This document shows positions 59,381-64,000 of a DNA stretch of 64,000 nucleotides, piece after piece. The position numbers and the translations under genes were made by a program. The notes beneath the pieces were generated by a model. The model ran no database searches. It was not told the DNA's origin and saw nothing but the letters and a program-made list of their open reading frames with translations. The stretch comes from Gadus chalcogrammus (taxonomy: Eukaryota; Chordata; Actinopteri; Gadiformes; Gadidae). Location of the stretch: contig NC_079414.1 in NCBI RefSeq assembly GCF_026213295.1, forward strand, positions 14,859,049 to 14,923,048, in the 5' to 3' direction. Numbering within the stretch: position 1 is the stretch's first letter; the number at the start of each line of letters is the position of its first letter.

Positions 59381-60971
59381 GTGAGTAGGATTTATATCGG
59401 CCTTGGCTACCAGACATGGAACATCTGCTGGTTTTTAACTTCAGACGATGGCTGCCCTTATCCTCCCTTATAAGTATGAGCATTAGGTTAGTAAGTAAAG
59501 TTTTTTTCCCATGTCAATTAATCCAGGGATACTCATTTTCGATTCATCATTTTAATAAATTGGCTATACTTTTATATTATTGGCAAGTGCCGATGCCAAG
59601 TTTGCAGATCTCAAAGTCTTAAATTGGCATGCTTTGTGTGATGCACAGCCAAGAGCAGCTAAATAATTCATGCTGTTCTGCTCTGAGAACAACAGATCTA
59701 TAAGATCAGCGTTATGTACGTGGATGTTTGTGAAATTCTCTAGCAACGAGAATGCTCTGGTAGCATGAATTGAAGTAATGAGGGCACCATGCTACAACAG
59801 AGAATGGGTCTCTATACGGGCTACCAGTTCACACGCTGAACTTCACAGAGAATGTTTCATCAGATGTTTCTAGACAAGCATCCCCGAGGCACTGATATAC
59901 ATTTGATGTGAACCGCACGGCATATAATTAGACTCGGCCTGGAGAATGTTCTCCCCATATGGTTCATGTAGGCCCTGCACACGGTCTGTATTATTGGACT
60001 TTTGTGGTGGCATCTGCCTGACTTAAGACAGTAGTAGGCCTTCTAGGGTGACATGGGTGTATCTTGGAGGGAGATGTATGGTGACATATCACTGCCAAAA
60101 ATGGCAAGCAAAAATGACTACTAACACATCAAATATTACTGCGAGTTCCTTTACTGCACTCGCACACAGTATTCCTCTGATTGAAATTTTTTCTACGTTG
60201 TGCGGTAGTTACCTGTTTAGCACTAAGAGGTCGGTGCCAAATCTGGCCATTGTATCCTTGAATTTGATTGGTTACATCGACGCCTCTTGACGTCTCCGAA
60301 CATGCTTTAGAGAACAATAAAGCACAGCCTTGCACCTCAGACAGCTTGCAGTTGTTATCAAAACGTATAACTATGCATGTCATGAATAAATGCAGGATCA
60401 TCAGGTGCAGTGAACCATAGCCAGCCTTGAACATTAGCAGAACTTGAGTATATAGAATATCATCAGACCAGGAAATATAAATGTTAAAAAAAGGGTGATA
60501 ATACTGCCTCGCAGTAGCTACTGTTAGAGTTATTTAGTGTAACAACAATCGTCTAATGACGTCTAATATATCAGCGCTATCGCTGTATTTGTAAATCTGT
60601 ATTCAAGTGTATGTACAAGTTATTCGTTACGAGTAGCCAACAATGTTATGGGATGCAATGCCATGGCTGGTTCACCCCAACATATTCCCAAAAGATGGTC
60701 ACCACGCAAGCAGAAAAAAATATCCCAGTGAGCAGGAAAAGGCCTTGCGAGCATGAGTTGTACGCAGTCGCGCACGTGATTTCTTTTTTTTCTTAAGATA
60801 TCTGGCAGTGATATGCCGTCATAGAGATGGAGTTTGTCAGTCGTTCTAGGATAAGATGGATGCTGTTAGTTGCTAGAGAGTGGGTGGTGTTAAAGGAAAA
60901 ATACGTACACACAGCACTTTGACTTTGTTTAATAACATATTTGATTTACCATTCCTTTAAGGGTTTATACT
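59381..60971. other. Intron or intergenic, nothing seen
   Basis: No exon, RNA gene or known repeat identified. If the exon at 62660 belongs to the acidic gene, this is intron. Confidence 0.35.
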
Positions 60972-62518
60972 CAGGGTCGGACTGGGAACGATTTTCGGCC
61001 CTGGCATTTTTCCATCTACACCGGCCCCTTATGGACCGACCGACCGACCCCCCCCCCCCCCCCTTTAGCGCAAATGAGCCGAACCAACTTCAGCGAACCT
61101 ACTTAAAGGGGTAGTTCGGAATTTTGGACATAGGGCCTGATTCCGAAGTGAGCATTGGTATTCTATATCACTGGAGACAGTTTTCAACACATTTCATTCA
61201 GTCCTTCTAGTTGCAGAGTTCGCTCGTGCTAGGCTAGCGCACGTCAACGGGCAATGCTAGCCTGCTATTAAAAACAGTCTTACCCACTCCACAGTACACC
61301 CGAGGTAAATCAATTATAACGACAGACTATAAATCTAAATGTCTGTTTATAGAATAATGTTAGAAATAAAACCAACCTTGCATTGCATTGCATTTTGAGG
61401 GAATTGCGGGGTCTCAGCAGCAGTGTTTATATTCCTGTACGTAGGCTACGGCAGCGGCGGGCTGAAACCTAGGTTACCTGCTGCTGTCATTGCTACAAAC
61501 GCAGAGTACAGTGAACGAAGGAATTATACAAATGAAATGTGTTGAAAACTGTCTCCAGTGATATAGAATACCAATGCTCACTTCGGAATCAGGCCCTATG
61601 TCCAAAATTCCGAACTACCCCTTTAAGAAAGACCTGTGAGCCGAATTCAACATGTCGCGGTGGGCACAATTAAAAACCAAACGGCCTACCTTGACGCTGT
61701 CTTGATCGCGGGGCTTCTTGCAAGTTGCAATTATTCCACATTAATCCACACGGTTTAACATACCCGGACAGTCCTGCTAGGCTAGCAAGCAATGGATTAT
61801 GTTAGGTTGTAGCAGCAGGGACGTCGGGGGCACTAGCAGGGACGTCGGGGGCACTAGCAGCAACGGTTGAAGCACTGGCCACAGCAAACAAGCGATCTAT
61901 TTTAAAACATCCAGACGCCTCAGCTTGTAGAGATTTCTGCCTTTTGTCCCGAATCTTCTCCGCTCCCCCTTTCTTCTTTTTGCCAACTCCTTCCATGATT
62001 TTTAGCCCATCCACTGAAATTAAAATATAAGCAAAGCAACATCCGCAGCATCCATGGACCGTTAACGTTCGCTGTTAGATGTATAATCCCATCGTGCACC
62101 GCAACATATTTTTGCAAAATATTCGAACATAAATTCGCCAAATATAAGAAGAAAATCGTAGTTTAGTTTAAAGAAAGCATTTTAGTTAGCATTTTAATTT
62201 AGTTTGTTGCAATGATTGTACAGTTTGAAGAAACAGGATTTTACAGTTTGAAGAAATAGAAAATTATACCATATAGGAACCGTCACATAGATGTGCATGA
62301 CAAGGAAGCGCTATATATACTGGATGCACCATTGCAACAATTTGTCGTTAGGTTCTTTCTTGGGCTCTTTGAGTTATCCGTATTGTCAGGTAAGTAAGGC
62401 GGTCGTATAATCAGTATTGGGGCCGGTATGATTGAAGGAGGGCCGGCCCTCGCACGCTGAAATGTGGACCGGCCCTTCTGGCAAATGCCCGGTATCACAG
62501 ATTACCAGTCCGAGCCTG
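60972..62518. mobile_element. hAT element with 8-bp TSD, second family member
   Basis: Starts CAGGGTCGGACTGGGAAC and ends CCAGTCCGAGCCTG, flanked by TTTATACT on both sides (60964-60971 and 62519-62526). Near both ends the words GGCCCTGGCATTTTTC and GCAAATGCCCGGTATC match the element at 11854-12750, so they are one family. The copy is 1,547 bp including a nested 516-bp MITE. A poly-C run is at about 61050-61063. No transposase frame is seen. Confidence 0.92.
61107..61622. mobile_element. TTAA-flanked MITE with perfect 92-bp inverted arms
   Basis: The left arm 61107-61198 starts AGGGGTAGTTCGGAATTTTG. The right arm 61531-61622 is its exact reverse complement as far as I can read. TTAA flanks both sides (61103-61106 and 61623-61626), so it is piggyBac-like. 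It is inserted within the hAT element and therefore younger; the perfect arms also suggest recent activity. Confidence 0.92.
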
Positions 62519-62659
62519 TTTATACTCGTTACCAATAATTACTTTCACTATCGCCTCTTAACATCAGGGTGGACCATTCTGTTAATGGATTATGCATTGA
62601 TTAGTTTAATACAATTCATGAAATTATATGCATATCATGCCTCATTATTTATTTGAAAG

Positions 62660-62895
62660 ATAGCGGGGACATTTGGCAAGTGGGTTGCGATTGCCCGTTC
62701 AAAAAATCTGCAGTAGACGCCGAGCTAAATTGTGACAACAGCCATGGTGAATCCATGATGATGGCTACCAAAAACGGTTGCACAATGCAAAAGTATCCGG
62801 TGTTTAAGAGGGCGCCGCTTTTAAACGACGTTGACTCAAGACAACCGGTTAAAGACACTCCAAGTCAAACAGTCAAGCTAAGCCGACACATGTGA
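62660..62895 (+). CDS. Possible last exon of the acidic gene
   Basis: Open frame of 78 codons ending in TGA. If spliced from the donor at 59381, the split codon is G+AT (Asp), giving SESECDSGDIWQVGCDC and a total protein of 397 residues. The peptide is Cys- and Lys-containing and not low-complexity. Against it: the acceptor (TTATTTGAAAG) has a weak polypyrimidine tract, no family is recognised, and other frames are open for similar lengths. An AATAAA at about 63563 could end the transcript. Confidence 0.35.
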
Positions 62896-64000
62896 ACACA
62901 CTGTTAGCTTGCCTCTGGCTATTGAGGTGGATGTATTTAATGGCTTACCTGAAGCAACAAATGTTTGTTGAAATGGGCGTGACCAAAGATGAATTTCATT
63001 TGCTATTTTATTGTTGAAGCTATGATGACTTAAGCCGGAATGCTTTGTGTGGTCTTGTGAAGTGGACATGTTGAATGGACTTTTAAAGAGGTTTTTGCTG
63101 ATCCTGGTTATGATTCAGTATGTGGCATGTGATTATGTTATTATCAAAGATCAAGCTAAATAATTATGATTGTACTTTTGAACTGTATATAATTTCTTGG
63201 ATTGTAACGGTGTCCTAAAGCCAATATGGTCTGGGTACCAAAAAGGGTGCAAGAAACGAATTGAAGGGTTGCATGCAACACATCTGACTTCTGTATATTG
63301 AATGTGAATCGCAGGGGATATCACATTTTTGACGGTGGGGTAATGGTATTTGGTTCTCCTTTAGGCATCTTAGGAGAAACCTCAGAGCACTATTCTGAAC
63401 TGGACCACCCGCAGACGCTTCAGACTTGATCTGATGTCTTTTATTAATTTGGATATCAAACAGATTTTCAGCAGAAAATATGTCTAGCAAATGAGGGGGT
63501 TGCACATTTTGCTTTAGTCCATGTCCCCGGTTTTTTGTAATCGGTTTTAAATCTCTGCTCTGAAATAAACTAGTGAACCTGACTGTATGGGTTTAAGATT
63601 TGAAGATTGAATTTGACTGTGAAAGGGTTTGCCTCCCAGACAGAGGACAAGAGTTGTGTGGCATTTCAGCAGCTGTAGCTAGGGTTTCTACGATGGAGAG
63701 ACTCCATTGTGGTCCTCCATTGTGAGCCCAGCAGTCTTATCGCCAGTAGCCCGAGGTGTTTCTGGAGAGAACCGAAATGAAAGAGCAGGCACTATAGCAA
63801 AAGAGAGAAAGTAGCTCAGATTTACCAATGACATTTATGGAACCCCCTAAAGCAGAGTTCCCAACTGCAACCGCAAGCTGGTATCACGACATTGTATTTG
63901 TGAATCAACTGGATGAATTGGTTGGTAGGACTCCCGGTTTAGAGTGTAAATGTAAAACTACTGGGAGAATTGGTTGGTCTAACTCCAGGTTTAGATTGTA
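62896..64000. other. Possible 3' UTR and intergenic DNA
   Basis: No further exon supported. At 63914-64000 a unit of about 50 bp, with the word GAATTGGTTGGT and GGTTTAGA.TGTA, occurs twice in tandem and may continue beyond the window. Confidence 0.35.

Overview
The window looks like teleost fish nuclear DNA. The genes are vertebrate and intron-containing with consensus GT-AG junctions, intergenic DNA is AT-rich, there are many long (CA)n/(GT)n/(CT)n tracts, and the repeats are of fish type: a tRNA-derived SINE with an L2-like tail, RTE-like and L1/Tx1-like LINE remnants, and hAT-, Harbinger- and TTAA-type MITEs. The species cannot be named from sequence alone.

Layout. 1-5.2 kb: repeats, including a foldback element whose arms carry five 21-bp tandem units each. 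5.2-6.7 kb: rps19bp1 (AROS), four exons, plus strand. 6.8-9.4 kb: duplicated non-coding segments. 9.4-14.2 kb: an apolipoprotein L gene, plus strand, with two tandemly duplicated proline-rich exons and two mobile elements in its introns; its start codon was not found. 15.1-19.4 kb: atf4 with a TATA promoter, a 3-codon uORF1 and a long overlapping uORF2 that is spliced across two introns. rps19bp1 and atf4 are also close neighbours in human (22q13), which supports both calls. 19.9-30.5 kb: a tandem array of a 3,460-bp unit, two copies almost identical and a third diverged. The first two copies end in an inverted, truncated copy of the promoter and first exon of the next gene. 31.35-32.54 kb: the intact two-exon HIT-like gene. 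34.5-35.0 kb: the last exon of a class A GPCR on the minus strand, with no visible 5' part. 38.46-38.56 kb: a 100-N gap inside a minisatellite. 38.6-45.7 kb: nested transposable elements. 46.4-47.9 kb: atp6v0e2 (V-ATPase subunit e), plus strand. 48-58 kb: microsatellites, a LINE remnant and a possible promoter zone. 58.2-59.4 kb: two exons of an unrecognised, very acidic protein, with a phase-compatible possible last exon at 62.66 kb. The intron between contains a 1.5-kb hAT element that itself contains a TTAA-flanked MITE.

The genes do not form a pathway. The clearest regulatory logic is the two-uORF leader of atf4, the known device that delays reinitiation and raises ATF4 translation under eIF2alpha phosphorylation. 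The most unusual structure is the tandem array joining the atf4 3' flank to inverted HIT-gene fragments. I found no CRISPR, phage or operon-like system. ORFs not listed were judged to be shadows, low-complexity translations or repeat-derived.
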